Shown: piece by piece, positions 33,891-45,275 of the stretch
Position numbering within the stretch: position 1 is the stretch's first letter
Layout of the letters: each line of letters starts with the position of its first letter
Assembly: GCA_032622095.1 (NCBI GenBank)
Contig: CP136065.1
Location: 213,942,151 to 214,006,150, forward strand
DNA length: 64,000 nucleotides
DNA from: Siphonodentalium dalli
Taxonomy: Eukaryota > Mollusca > Scaphopoda > Gadilida > Siphonodentaliidae
Direction of reading: 5' to 3'
Translations under genes and position numbers: made by a program
The notes under the pieces: model-generated
What the model saw: only the letters and a program-made list of their open reading frames with translations
The model's database searches: none
What the model was told of the DNA's origin: nothing

Positions 33891-34676
33891 ATCAGCATAT
33901 TAGTATGTAAACTACTGATCAGTAGCTGATTTTGCATTTTAGTTACGCCTGAATAATGTTCCAATTCGATGACTTAATTATGTCGGAATGAACCAACAGT
34001 TTAAAAGATATCTTTATGTCCATTGTAGCGTCGTATTCTCAATACTTTCCATGATAACAAACTCACTCTAAAATTAGCGGTCACCATACGTTCTTCGTCC
34101 TATTTACGTATTTATACAATGTTCCCATTCGATAGCTATATTTTTGTTGGACTGAACCACCACTTTGATAAATACAAAGTCCTGGCCATTAGGACTCCAT
34201 ATACCTCTACTGAGGGCTTTTGTTCGAAATTAAGTCAAAATTAAGATTTTCGCGATTTCAAGCCATCTTTGAGGCAATCATCACAAAGTCGGACGAAATA
34301 ATACATTGAGATCCTAAAGACATATATTATTGTGATAGTGCGATACTCTCTGGTTCTTTCCCAGTAAAAACACACATCCCGTCGTTATTATACGAAAACC
34401 CTGGGATCTCCAATGTCGGATTACATTTTTCATAAATTTTGAAAGAAATTATCCCGCCGAGGCAAGCCAAACGCTAAAACGTTAAAAATATAATATTTTT
34501 GTTTACACCAGCAATCCAGCATGCTCACGCAAACCCAAAATATTACCTTTGTTCTTGGCATAAAACAACATGATGATATAAGATCATAAGTGAAATTCCA
34601 ACTTCCTTTTGCAAACGAATATTGAGCGTTTATTATATGACGACAGTCCAACACCAAACGCGGCTTAGAATCATTG
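33891..34676. other. Non-coding, no recognised feature
   Basis: Low-complexity AT-rich sequence without a supported frame. I see nothing to annotate. Confidence 0.4.
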
Positions 34677-34680
34677 TTAA

Positions 34681-34959
34681 CCCATTCATGACGGGAGCTG
34701 GGCTGGCCCAACATTAAAGACCCTGTGCCAATGCATTCTCTTATATACGCGAGTCGACCATAGGTCGTCTCGCGTATATAAGAGAATGCATTGGTCTAAC
34801 AATTTTTTATCAATTTTGATATATCTTTCTTAATTTTTCTTACATTCTTTAACAATTGTTATCATTTTTTATCATTTTGTTTTATCATTTTTTCTTGATT
34901 CTTTAGCAATTATTATCATTTTTCTTACATTCTATAACAAAACTCCCGTCATGAAAGGG
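34681..34959. mobile_element. piggyBac-like MITE, 279 bp, with internal hairpin
   Basis: TTAA flanks both sides (34677-34680 and 34960-34963). The ends are inverted, CCCATTCATGACGGGAG and CTCCCGTCATGAAAGGG. TTAA followed by CCC is the hallmark of piggyBac-type elements. The hairpin at 34728-34794 lies inside it. Confidence 0.75.
34728..34794. other. Hairpin H-a, 67 bp
   Basis: Near-perfect palindrome from CCAATGCATTCTCTTATATA to its complement, centred on GTCGACCATAGGTCG. Two related hairpins occur at 35537-35601 and 35675-35739. Confidence 0.9.
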
Positions 34960-35504
34960 TTAAATTCAACTGTTAACGGATTCACCACTTTTATCTGAAG
35001 AAAAAAAAACACATTCAGATATACAACCCATCGATCATAATTGATCAATTTCAGCAACAAAATCTTCATTTGACAAAACAGACGAATTATTTTTCAAATA
35101 TACCCCTATTGGTGTCTCTGTGAATGGAATAGCATGACCGTTTTCAATGAGGTTTTAAATAAATTCACTAGCTTCAATCCGTTTCCAGAATGCTAATTTT
35201 TTCTTTTAGGCGACCAACTGGTGAAATTATGTTGTCACTAACCAGAACATTATGTGTAAAATTAAAACAAATTGGTTCAAAAGATGTAAAGGGGACCTGC
35301 TCAACATCTGAAATGGACACTTTGGAAAATTGTGTTTCAATAAAATTGCTTTAATATGTACTTAACTTGTTGTTGCCAACATTCACTGCGCCAGCCCTGC
35401 CAACGAGGCACTCAGGGTCTCCTCTCCAATGTCCGAACTTTCCACACACCCAGCACAATCCGGGTTTTCCCTTTCCAAAAGAAGGTTGAGTATGTACAGG
35501 GACA
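34960..35504. other. Non-coding spacer
   Basis: No gene or clear repeat recognised between the two TTAA elements. Confidence 0.4.
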
Positions 35505-35508
35505 TTAA

Positions 35509-35890
35509 CCCTTTACCCAACAGAACGGCCCTGTGACAATGCATTCTCTTATATATGCGAGTCGACCATAGGTCGCCTCGCATATATAAGAGAATACATT
35601 GGCTCAACACATTAAAAATTATAAAATTGTTAAAGAATGTAAGAAAAAATGGTAAAAAAATTTTTTTTTTAGGCCAATGCATTCTCTTATATATGCGAGG
35701 CGACCTATGGTCGACTCGCATATATAAGAGAATGCATTGACACAGGGCATAACTGTAACCATCACAATGTGGTCAATGAGCCGGTTCCAATGATATCCAT
35801 ATTTGTATGGTTTTATTGAGACAGACCCAAGATAATTTAGGCTGTTGCAGCTTTATTTGGCCGATTTTGGCCGGTTTGTTGGGTAAAGGG
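35509..35890. mobile_element. piggyBac-like MITE, 382 bp, with two internal hairpins
   Basis: TTAA at 35505-35508 and 35891-35894. The ends are inverted, CCCTTTACCCAACA and TGTTGGGTAAAGGG. Inside are two palindromes (35537-35601 and 35675-35739) in opposite orientation, each with a CCCTGTG-type flank pointing outward. Confidence 0.8.
35537..35739. repeat. Hairpins H-b and H-c, inverted pair
   Basis: Two 65-bp palindromes, each containing CATTCTCTTATATATGCGAG and centred on TCGACC-ATA-GGTCG or its complement. They are homologous to the hairpin at 34728-34794 and are separated by an AT-rich 73-bp spacer. Confidence 0.85.
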
Positions 35891-36209
35891 TTAACAGGGT
35901 ATGGTTGGAATCTTCTGTCAACTTTCTTTTCACCATGTTCATGTTTTTCCTCAAGACACGCATATCAGAGCTCATCGGTCGTCTTTCGTCATCTGCATCC
36001 AAAGCGAGCGATTTCTGCTCGTACTCCTGCACTGTGTTCCACCCCCCCCCCCCCCTTCGGATGAATCGGCGATTTTAGTAAGCCTCTGTCTGTCCTGAAG
36101 CAAAAACCGAGTTTTCATTTTGCAGCATTGATTACCTCCGATGTCGGGTTCCCGTCAGAAACGTGAACGTCAGTGGCAAAACTGTTCTCCCAAAATTCCG
36201 CAGATTATC

Positions 36210-36322
36210 TGCTTAGAAAGATCGTCTTATGTAGATTTTGAGTCGATAATGTGCTGAAAATGAGAAAATGTTAGTCACATTATCGACTCATAATGATGCG
36301 ATTCTAAGCACATTATGTGCGG
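36210..36322. other. Imperfect inverted repeat
   Basis: GAGTCGATAATGTG (36240-36253) pairs with CACATTATCGACTC (36276-36289), and outer CTTAGAAAGATCG pairs loosely with TGATGCGATTCTAAG. It is a small hairpin of unknown origin. Confidence 0.6.
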
Positions 36323-36874
36323 ACGACACAAATAAGCCAACCGACTTTTCAGATTTAGCTCTTTAACATGTGTTTTCACTGTGGCCCGCGCCAGAAAACG
36401 AAATAACGGCGCGAGGATAATGGTCGATGGGAATGATTGAATTGATCATCGTTCCCTTTGCTTTTGAATGTGTGGGCATCTGCTCAAATATGCTCTATTT
36501 TTGAAATCTGAGCGTCTGATAGCTCTTTCTGTGTACATTTTATGGAATCCTCAAAACTCTGGACGTGACTGAATTGTTCATTTGTTGCAATAACTCATCT
36601 TGGCTACTTAAAGCTGAAGTCACTTGTGTAGAAATAATGCGTGACAACTCAAAAGTATCCATTGTTAGCAAAACTGTAGATGTGAAGCTGTAGCCTCCTG
36701 CAAATTACGAGTTTTTTTTCGTCGAATCGAATCGTCATCGAATCGAATCGGTGGGGCGATTTCAAATCGAATCACCATAAACTAAAGTTCATCGACATTA
36801 ACAATCTGTATTCGTCGCCGGCGATTACACGTGGTGTGTAATTTATAAATTCAGAGACTGGTGTAACAGGATAT
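36323..36874. other. Non-coding, with a GAATCGAATCG cluster
   Basis: At 36723-36775 there are repeated TCGAATCGAATCG words, like the subterminal words of the hAT element at 25222. They may be the remains of one end of the same family. No gene is seen. Confidence 0.4.
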
Positions 36875-36882
36875 CTCCCCAC

Positions 36883-37838
36883 CAGTGTTCGCGCTGTCAG
36901 TAGCCAAATTAGCCAATGGCTAATCTTTTTTGAATTTGGCTAATAAAAATTTCATTTGGCTAAACTTTTGGCTAAATTTTTTTTGACCCCAAATGGAGAC
37001 TGAAAGCATGAATGTTTGGCAAGTGGGTTTTCAATTCTGTGATGTGAACGATCTAGTCCGAAAACATCGTAAGTGGGAATATATCGCCGACTGTACAAAG
37101 GGAAACCCGATCGCGGACAGTACAAAGGGAAACCTGTCACTCTGCACGAAACAGCAAAAAATCATTATTTTACATTTAATCCGCTGATCCCCCATTGTCT
37201 GTCTGGTGACTCACGGGACTCCTGCACAATGCATGTTTATGATGACATTGTATTTATGACGGTCAAGGTTTATGAGCACCAAGTGTAAGACAATAGCTTA
37301 ATCAGCCAAATGTGAATCACGACAGATATTTTGTGGCTATTTGTCGTCAATACCGATACATTCAAAATAATATGCATGCTTTTATGACAGATTGTAATTT
37401 GATAATGGCGTAACAATATTAAGTTATTAGTTTCCAGATGTCACTTAAATATTTTCGCAAGGATAATTAATATTTAATGATTTAAAAAAAGATATTGATA
37501 TAAAACAAAAAATTAATGACATAAAGAAGGACAATCCCGGGTTACCCCCCCCCCCCCCCCAATTCACTCTTTCACATAAAGATTAATAAATGATATATAT
37601 ACAAATATTTCTAGTTCATCAAAATTAGTTAAATTATTGTGTATTTAACCTGTGTGTGTTAGATTTGACGTTTTAGTCATTAATTGTGAACCGACCAGAA
37701 AGCGATGATTTAATTTGGCCATAGTTTTTTTTTATTTGGCTAAAAGACATTTGGCTAAAGTTTTTTTCATTTGGCTAATAAAATTTTCATTTGGCTAAAC
37801 TTTTGTCTAAAGTTTTTTTCGGTCCAGCGCGAACACTG
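36883..37838. mobile_element. hAT-like transposon, 956 bp, target duplication CTCCCCAC
   Basis: Exact 8-bp duplications CTCCCCAC lie at 36875-36882 and 37839-37846. The ends are perfect inverted repeats CAGTGTTCGCGCTG; CAGxG-type ends with an 8-bp duplication define hAT elements. Subterminal regions on both sides hold repeated TTTGGCTAA words in the same direction: about five on the left and five on the right. No transposase frame is seen in the roughly 700-bp interior, so it is non-autonomous. Confidence 0.9.
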
Positions 37839-37849
37839 CTCCCCACTGG

Positions 37850-38390
37850 ACATCTTCCCCCCGAGGGGGGGGGGGGGGAGATATCCTAGGGTCCTTTAAA
37901 TATATGTGTATCTCGTTCAACAGAAGGGAGATAATTATACATCAATCATTAGGGTAAATACCATACTGGACTTCTCGACCCTTGATCTGTAGGTAAGTGT
38001 ACTGAGCGAGCGGATATATATTTCCCACAGTCCCGGTGTAACACGTCATCTCCCCCAGGATATCTCCCGGGGGGGGGGGAGTTATGCTAGGATATCTCCC
38101 CACCCTGGATATCTCCCCCACCCTGGATATCCCCCCATGTACGACTAAAAATAATTTCACTCATTTGATATCGTTTGGTCCTGAAATGGCAAGAACAATG
38201 TTTTTTTGAGATTTAAATTTTTTTTTTATTATTATTTTTTTTAATTAAAAATAAAAGTTAAAAAAAAAATTCCCCATGCATTTCATTGTTTGTTCCTGAA
38301 AAGGCCAGAAAAATGTTTTTGTTTTTTAATTAAATTTTTTTTTTTCAAATGTCCAGGCTTGGATATCCCCCCCCCCCCCCCCCCCCCCAC
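37850..38390. repeat. GATATCTCC and poly-C/poly-G tract region
   Basis: Repeated GGATATCTCCCC words in both directions (37880, 38060, 38090, 38107, 38124) with long G runs (37866-37880) and a C run (38368-38388). The hAT element at 36883 inserted next to this text, because its target CTCCCCAC is part of the word. Very low complexity; assembly errors are possible here. Confidence 0.7.
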
Positions 38391-38700
38391 CCAGCACCTA
38401 CATGACAAAAAAATCAATGTATGGTTTTATTGCTTATTTTGATTTATATAGCCATGAAACAGCGAGAAATAAACTTCTTCTGAGAAAAAGTTTTTAGAGT
38501 CAGGGTTTGGGGTGGGGGAAGATGTCCAGGTCAGGATATCTCTCCCCCCCCCCCACCAAGCACCTACATGTCAAAAAATCATCTTATGGTTTTATCGCTT
38601 ATTTTGCTTTATATATTCATGAAACAGCGAGAACTTAACTTCTTCTGAGAAAGGTTGTTTGAGTCAGGATTTGGGGTGGTGGGGGGAAGATGTCCAGGTC
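38391..38700. repeat. Tandem pair of about 160-bp units
   Basis: Two units with CACCTACATG, ATGGTTTTAT-GCTTATTTTG, CATGAAACAGCGAGAA, ACTTCTTCTGAGAAA and GGAAGATGTCCAGGTC in the same order (38395-38540 and 38563-38700). The ends carry the GATATCTC-type word. Confidence 0.8.
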
Positions 38701-38810
38701 CATTTGTTGTTTTTTTGGTGACCCAAACATTGTCTTCAATGGTGTATTTTTATACACCCGTTTTGAAGAAAAAAACCGGAACGTATTTAGTTATTGGTTT
38801 GTTCATCCGT

Positions 38811-39075
38811 CGGGATGTCGGGCGGCCGTCCGTTCGCTTTTTTTCGTTTCCGGGTGATAACCTTAGTAAGTATGAACCGAATGGTATGAAATTGGTATGT
38901 GGGTTTATTAGCACAACATACAGATCAAATTCGAATTTGGGTTCCACCCGCCAATTTTCACAAGAGTTGTGGCCCTTTTTGTTGGAAGTTGTGCTCAATA
39001 TTCGTTTCCGGATGATAATTTTAGTAAATCTGATTGGAATGGAATCCAGGCATATGTATATATATTTATTACATG
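38811..39075. repeat. Dispersed repeat related to 61680-62450
   Basis: CGGGCGGCCGTCCGTTCGCT, TTTCGTTTCCGGGTGATAAC, then ATCAAATTCGAATTTGGGTT and a second CGTTTCCGGATGATAA. The same phrases occur as complements in the tandem units near 62 kb. Bivalve genomes are known to contain many such repeats; the class cannot be fixed here. The frames across it are repeat shadows. Confidence 0.6.
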
Positions 39076-39442
39076 AATCTACACATATTCCATTCAATAA
39101 ACCCATTCTATAAATTGTGATATTAAACGTTCGATAATAACAGGGAATAGTGCCAGGTGACCTTTGACTTCCTATTTGTCGTCTGTTTACTTTCCGTACG
39201 CTACGTCTCAAAATACTATGGCTTATAATTATTTTTCCAACAAACTTTAATGAATGAAGAGTTTGAAAAGTTATGTCATTAATTTTACGCCATTAAATAC
39301 GCCAAAGTCTTTCTTTATCTGGGACTATTTCTTTACGCGGGAAAACAACGCATAGTTACTTGAAACGTCATCGAGTGCCTTTTAGAAGCCGATATTAGTT
39401 TCGCGTCCCATTTGTTGATGTAAGTATGTTTTGTCGTGGCTT

Positions 39443-39629
39443 TGGATCATGTAATAAATAGAATCTACAACTCGTTCCCAGTTTATAGCGGAATTTACAA
39501 AAATCGTCCAGTAAATTAGGTCTGGACCTCGCCAAAGGCTTGATCCAGACCTAATTTACTGGACTCGTTTTGTAAATCCGCTATAAACTGGGTACTCGTT
39601 GTAGATCCTCTATTTATCACATAATTTGG
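39443..39629. other. Interrupted hairpin 1 with direct ACTCGT words
   Basis: The stem segments CAGTTTATAGCGG and CCAGTAAATTAGGTCTGGA on the left pair with CCGCTATAAACTG and TCCAGACCTAATTTACTGG on the right. Between segments lie ACTCGTTCC (39470), AATCGTCC, CCTCGCC (loop), GGACTCGTT, GTACTCGTT and ATCCTCTAT. These words read in the same direction in both arms, so they interrupt the symmetry. Outer flanks GATCATGTAATAAATAGA and TCTATTTATCACATAAT also pair. Confidence 0.85.
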
Positions 39630-39784
39630 TCATAAAAGCAGTTTCATAATTATCGGTAATAGACACGTTTAATATCAGCGCGTGCGATGACGTCACGGCG
39701 TTCTTCAAATAACTTGCGATCGCTGTAGTTTATGATTGTTGTTTTCGATGAAAATTGCGCGTTGCTTCGGGTTTATTTGATCAT

Positions 39785-39950
39785 GTGATAAAAGGTATCT
39801 CACACTCGTCCTATTTTATACGTAATTTATCAACCTCGTCCTCTAAATTCTATTTGAGCCTCGGTAAACCTCGGCTCAAATCGAATTTAGTGAACTCGGT
39901 TGATAAATTCCGTATAAAATAGAAACTCATGTGAGATCCTCTATATATCA
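39785..39950. other. Interrupted hairpin 2, homologous architecture
   Basis: The stem segments TATTTTATACGTAATTTATC and CTAAATTCTATTTGAG pair with GATAAATTCCGTATAAAATA and CTCAAATCGAATTTAG. The words ACTCGTCC, CCTCGTCC, CCTCGG, CCTCGG, ACTCGG, ACTCAT and CCTCTAT again run in one direction through both arms. Segment lengths (about 22 and 17) equal those of hairpin 1 but the stem sequences differ, with complementary changes on the two sides. Confidence 0.85.
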
Positions 39951-40593
39951 AGGTGTTATGCTATTACGACTAACTTTAATCACCCAGAAATGTTGAAGAT
40001 GATGATGATTTTTTTTTTTTAAGAAGATTTTTTTTTGTAAAAAGAAGTTTGGAACCCTCTCAATGGTGGATATACTTCTGTGCGGTCTACTGTATCGGTA
40101 AGTGATGACTATATATGCGGTAGCTAAATATTTATGCAAAAAGAAAAAAACATCTGATTTAATAACATATCTTCGCGATAGTAATGTCACAAGCCTGACA
40201 ATGTGACAAGATGGCAAAGATCATTTAAGGCGAAGCCTCGTTAAACTGTAATATGGGTATTTGGTTTTGGTGCTGTGATATCATAATTAGTTTACAAGAT
40301 TCAGTGAATTTGTGATGTACTGTCCAGCAAGGTATGATAAGTTTCAACATTTAATTTTAACATTCATCAAGTTGTTTTGTTAATAACATACAACGATACA
40401 TGTGCATATATAGCAGCATATTAATATTATGTACTATTATTTTGTTTATAATTTATCTCACATATAGTTGTAATATTGTAATGTGACCTGGTTTAAGTCA
40501 TTAACTGAATATTTTGTAAATATGTAATTTCACATACAGATTGATACTTATCATCTGTTCTTTGTGTTCCATGAAATTGTTGCCTCTGCGGCT
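39951..40593. other. Non-coding, no recognised feature
   Basis: AT-rich sequence with no supported gene. Confidence 0.4.
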
Positions 40594-40597
40594 TTAA

Positions 40598-41168
40598 AGG
40601 GGTACTGTACGCCATTTTCAATAAATTGCAGTTAATAACAACGATCTAATATCGATAACATTAACATAGAGAAAAATAAGCAATTTTAGTCGAAGATGTA
40701 TTCTTGATAACGTTCTGGTTAATAGGTCATCTTAAAATCAAAGTTAATAATTTGATATAAATTTAATTTATGTCTTGAGCCATAAATTAAATTACGAATT
40801 TCTGTGTACAAGACGTAATAAAATTAATTGATGGATAGTGGATTGGGCAACGCGTGGCACACACGATCGTGTTAAAAATATGTTGATACGGGCGTAAAAC
40901 TAAATCACTCACTGACTAGTGACCATACAATAACTTAAATGAGTATATTGGGCAGTATGCATATAATATAACATCTTATTAGATATATTTGCTTGAAAAC
41001 TGTACAAAAATTACTCAACGTCAATTTGTATTTTCGCATTCCGGCTAATTTGCCATCCGTAACATTACTTCGTACTCAACAGACTTTCAAAAAATGGAAA
41101 TCTGGTTACCTTATTCCACGACTTAGAGACTACGGTAACCAACAACAACATTTGAGTACAGTATCCAT
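40598..41168. mobile_element. TTAA-flanked element, 571 bp
   Basis: TTAA at 40594-40597 and 41169-41172. The left end AGGGGTACTGTACGCC matches the complement of the right end GAGTACAGTATCCAT with a few mismatches. AGGG after TTAA is Kolobok-like. No coding frame. Confidence 0.6.
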
Positions 41169-41172
41169 TTAA

Positions 41173-43380
41173 AGAATCGCAGATAACTGAGGAGTTACTG
41201 GATTTACTATGAACTAATTATCTATTGATGCCCATTCTCACTTTCTTCTATTCTAGTAACGTACATTTTTGTTGTTAGGAACTAAACATGCGACATGTGG
41301 AACATCTTATACTGTGTTATCTGGTTATGGAAATGTCATTGTTTGCTCCAGTTATGTTTTAACTCGACCAGACATAAATGGTTTATAGAATATCAACTGC
41401 GAATTATAGAAACGAAGTTTTTAATCTAGAAACTCAGGTTAACGTCATTTGCTTCAAATACATTGTGCACATCATATGTATATATATATTGTTATCATAA
41501 TATAATCACAAACAGACCTGTAATCCTTTAAACATGCATCCTACAACGAACCTAACTTTTGCAATATATATTCTGATATGTATTGATGATCAACTTTTTC
41601 AAAAGCCAATATAATCGAATTATTATATACGTTACTAAATTTGGGTGGGAGGTTGGGCCAACCGTGCACCTTTGAACAAGCTGAATGCAGAATGAGCGCT
41701 GAAATCTTCGTTTGCGTTCAATCACACTTTAGAACAATCGAGAAACCCGTGCTGAATCTCCAATCGCCCAGGTATGTCCCATCGATTTAACCCACGTAGA
41801 TCAACATTTTCCATTAACACCCTTATCTCCAAATGATTCTTCGTTGAACTTCAATAAAGTAATATATGTTCAAATGTGTGGCCTAGTGTATGGAGGTTTC
41901 CAAAATAACGTTTGGACCAATGAATCTGCATTTGATCTGCTGGATACATGTAGTCGTATTGTGATTTAAGTTAAATTACAATGTTAAGGTGGAAAATTCT
42001 TCTACATGTACAGTTCCGATAAGTATTCAAACTCAATGCATCAACCAAAAATAAGCAGAAAGGAACATGACCCTTTGTACTTATTTGAAACTAGATGCTA
42101 TATAACAATGTTAATCTCCTTAAACATCCGTTAGAACTTGTGTTTTTTTTTTTAGGAAAACCATTACATAGGGAAGTCACTCGCAGGCTCGTGAAGGGTT
42201 TGGGATATGTTGTATTGAATTTCTATCTATCTGTGTCATGGCAAACATGACACAAGAAGTGACAGTAAGACACATAAAGACAGTTCAATCAACATATCAC
42301 AATCCCCATGGGAATGGAAGTTACTTGTCTACATTATTTTATACAGATAATAAAAATTTGACACAAGTGGACATGTTTACACCGTTCAGCTATATAATTG
42401 TTGTAGTCCGATACCAATGGTAGTTATCTGTTAAACTGTTCACCCCACAATAGATCAAACACCTACATCACATATTCACAGTAGCTGTCTCGCGGTGGGG
42501 GTCCCAGAAAACAGACACAAATTGCAAGTGTCAAATGTAATCAACAATCTGCAACGGATCGAAACTTGGTGCAACGCGCTCGATTTCCTGGGAAACAGAA
42601 ACTGAAAGTAGGAAATGTACAGGAATTCTGCTGGCAGCTTCGCAGATAACTGGTCGCACATGATGTCGTCCCTTTAAGAATGTAATAGGCCGATTGTTCT
42701 AAGTTTTCTCACCGTTTCTGTTCATTCCAATTTATGTTTTGTTGCTCATAACGGCGGCTGACATTGAATTGTATTCATGTAATCTGAATTGGATATCTGA
42801 AGTTCTAAACATAAGGTAATCAATTGAGTTCCGCATCTAGCGATCCCGCACCGTGTAGACCATTTTCAACTTACATAGCGTCGATACAGACTACAAATAT
42901 ATGCGGCGATTGATCACCGTCACGGGTTGCGACCGAAGCACATAAGTTGCATAATGCACGGCTATTCTGAACGGCATACATTCAAAATTACCTAAATTGG
43001 CTACCTTGACAACCCTGTGCTTCAATATTTGTGAGTTCAGGTCATCTGGCATGTGTTATTCAGACGCAAAAACGAAACTACACCTAAGTAACACCGATTC
43101 GAATAACTTACATTGGTCGAAAGTGCTGTTTGTGATGTTATAAATCCGACTTGGAATGTATGGAATCATCAAATCCCAAATGTAGGAGTAATGTACAAAA
43201 GAATAGAAATGTAGTATTCTCTCTAATTAATCCACGATTAGCACAAAAGTAAATTGAAATGTCTTGATTCGGCACAAATACAATGCGTTGAACCATACCG
43301 ACCATGGAGTATTGATTGGTATTCACCGGACCAGTTTTGTAAGACTGACCACACATTTAATCGGTAAGAGAAACTCATCA
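41173..43380. other. Non-coding, one short dispersed repeat
   Basis: The only recognised piece is at about 41997-42095, whose TACAxxTACAGTTCCGATAAGTAT-like start and GAACATGACC end recur at 44215-44305. The rest shows no gene. Confidence 0.4.
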
Positions 43381-43411
43381 CTGAGTTTCTCGGGCTGATT
43401 GGGTGTTATAA

Positions 43412-43525
43412 ATATGTTATAAGCACGGCGTCCGATTTATAAGCGAAATAAACACCACGCGCGCCCACCGGGCGCTTGTGATCTTTATTTCGCTTATAAA
43501 TCGGACGCTGTGCTTATAACATATA
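43412..43525. other. Hairpin of 114 bp with GC-rich loop
   Basis: ATATGTTATAAGCACGGCG and TCCGATTTATAAGCGAAATA on the left are complementary, with one mismatch, to the right arm (TATTTCGCTTATAAATCGGA and GCTGTGCTTATAACATAT). The centre is GCGCGCCCACCGGGCGC. Confidence 0.85.
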
Positions 43526-43544
43526 TATAAAAGCAACAAAAATT

Positions 43545-44205
43545 CGATACATACGGTACATATTCAATGTGTTTATGAATAAAAGCAACAACAATTCTAT
43601 ACATACATATTCAATGTGTTTATGAATAACAGCTGAAATATACAGTTGCAAGTTTTTGTTTCAGTTCAAAGTGGACTGCAACATATGTTTTAATAATAGT
43701 ATATGTGCTACTGCATTTCTGGGAGGGGTGAGTAAAATCTGCCTATTTCCCTAGTATACAAACATTTAAACAAGCGAGTTCTTCATGAAAGCATGTGGTA
43801 TGGTAATACACTAATTTTAGGTTAATACTTTCATGGATGTGTTTTGTTATTATTATATGAGGATGGGGTTTGGGCAAAATCGTTTCTGCTCGCTATAAGG
43901 TCGCAGCATGGAAATGTGTTTTGAAATTAACTGTACTGATTATCTACAATTTTAAATATTCATCATTTTTTTGGATGTACAGTAACTTGTCTGAAAGAGG
44001 TGTGATCTTTTATTTTCGTTTAGATTATAACAGCATTTTAGTGATGTGGTTTTGTTGAACTTCAGAAGTTCACATTGATAGAGTAGGTTTAAATTTTAAA
44101 ACGAGTTTGTGTCATTTTGGGATATGGACCTCTTCTTCGTGGATGCAGTTTTGTGTTCGTTTTGCGGGTTTGTTACAATTGTCATGGAAATGCCAAGAAT
44201 ATCTT
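43545..44205. repeat. Tandem duplication, copy 1
   Basis: It matches 44386-45275 in order and direction: CGGTACATATTCAATGTGTT, GTTGCAAGTTTTTGTTTC, TAAACAAGCGAGTTCTTC, ATATGAGGATGGGG and TTACAATTGTCATGGAAATG. Copy 2 carries about 277 extra bases (44968-45243). Confidence 0.85.
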
Positions 44206-44385
44206 TAAACTTACTCTACGTGTAGAGTTCCGATAAGTATCCAAACTCAATACAGCAACCAAAAATTGGCAGAACGGAACATGACCATTTGTATTTATTT
44301 AACCTTTCACCTTTCTGTGGTGGAGAGCTATGTATGCAACAGACAGAATAACAATAATAACAAAATAACAAGCAACAATAATCTT

Positions 44386-45275
44386 ATACATACGGTACAT
44401 ATTCAATGTGTTTATGAATAAAAGCTGAAATATACAGTTGCAAGTTTTTGTTTCTGATCAAAGTGGACTGCAACATGATTTAATAATAATGTATGTGCTA
44501 CTGTATTTCTGGGAGGGGAGAGTAAAATCTGTTCTTTCTCTAGTATAAAAACATTTAAACAAGCGAGTTCTTCTTGAAAGCATGTGGTATAGTAATAAAC
44601 TAATTTTAGGTTTATATATACTTTCATGGATGTATCTTGTTATTATTATATGAGGATGGGGCGTGGGCTAAATAGTTTCTCCTCGTTATAAGTTCGTAGC
44701 ATGGAAATGTGTTTTGAAAGTAACAGTTCTGATTATCTACAATTTTAAATATCATCTTTTTTTTGGATGTGCAGTAACTTGTCTGAAAGAGGTGTAATCT
44801 TTTATTTTCGTTTAGATTATAACAGCATTTTAGTGATGTGGTTTTGTTGAACTGCAGAAGTTAACATTGATAGAGTAGATTTAAATTTTAAAATGAGTTT
44901 GTGTCATTTTTGGATATGCACCTTTTCTGTGTGGATGCAGTTTTGTGTTCGTTTTTGCCGGTTTGTTTTTTATAAATAAGATTTTAGATCAATGTGATCA
45001 AGAAATGGGTGTGTGTCTTGTTAGAATTATCGTGTTGTGGGTTGTACGTTCATGTCCCAGTTCATCGGAACCCACGAAAAGGTGGCGACGCCGGGGGAGC
45101 TTGAATTCAGATGACAGTGACGTTCAAGCCAGCAATGAATGTGAGCCAATTAAAGCGTCCACGTCACAAGAGCATAGTTATAACAAGAGAGTCGAGACGA
45201 GTATAGAGGGATGCCAACATAGTACACCCGTGTCGAAACATTTATTACAATTGTCATGGAAATGCCAAGCATTTC
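44386..45275. repeat. Tandem duplication, copy 2 with insertion
   Basis: Second copy of the 43545-44205 unit. Between GGTTTGTT and ACAATTGTCATGG it holds a block missing in copy 1. It ends at a TTTAAA where the dispersed repeat begins. Confidence 0.85.
44968..45243 (+). other. Copy-specific block with an open frame
   Basis: The block is GC-richer than its surroundings and the plus strand is open throughout (part of a frame 44945-45280). It encodes a hydrophilic, Ser/Glu-rich segment (RWRRRGSLNSDDSDVQASNE). A possible acceptor (TTTTAG at about 44987) precedes it. It could be an exon lost from copy 1 or an inserted fragment. No family is recognised. Confidence 0.3.

Noticed and set aside
39443-39950. 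CRISPR-like array based on repeated ACTCGT words
   Set aside because: The words are six to eight bases, spacers are complementary pairs around a loop, and the context is eukaryotic.
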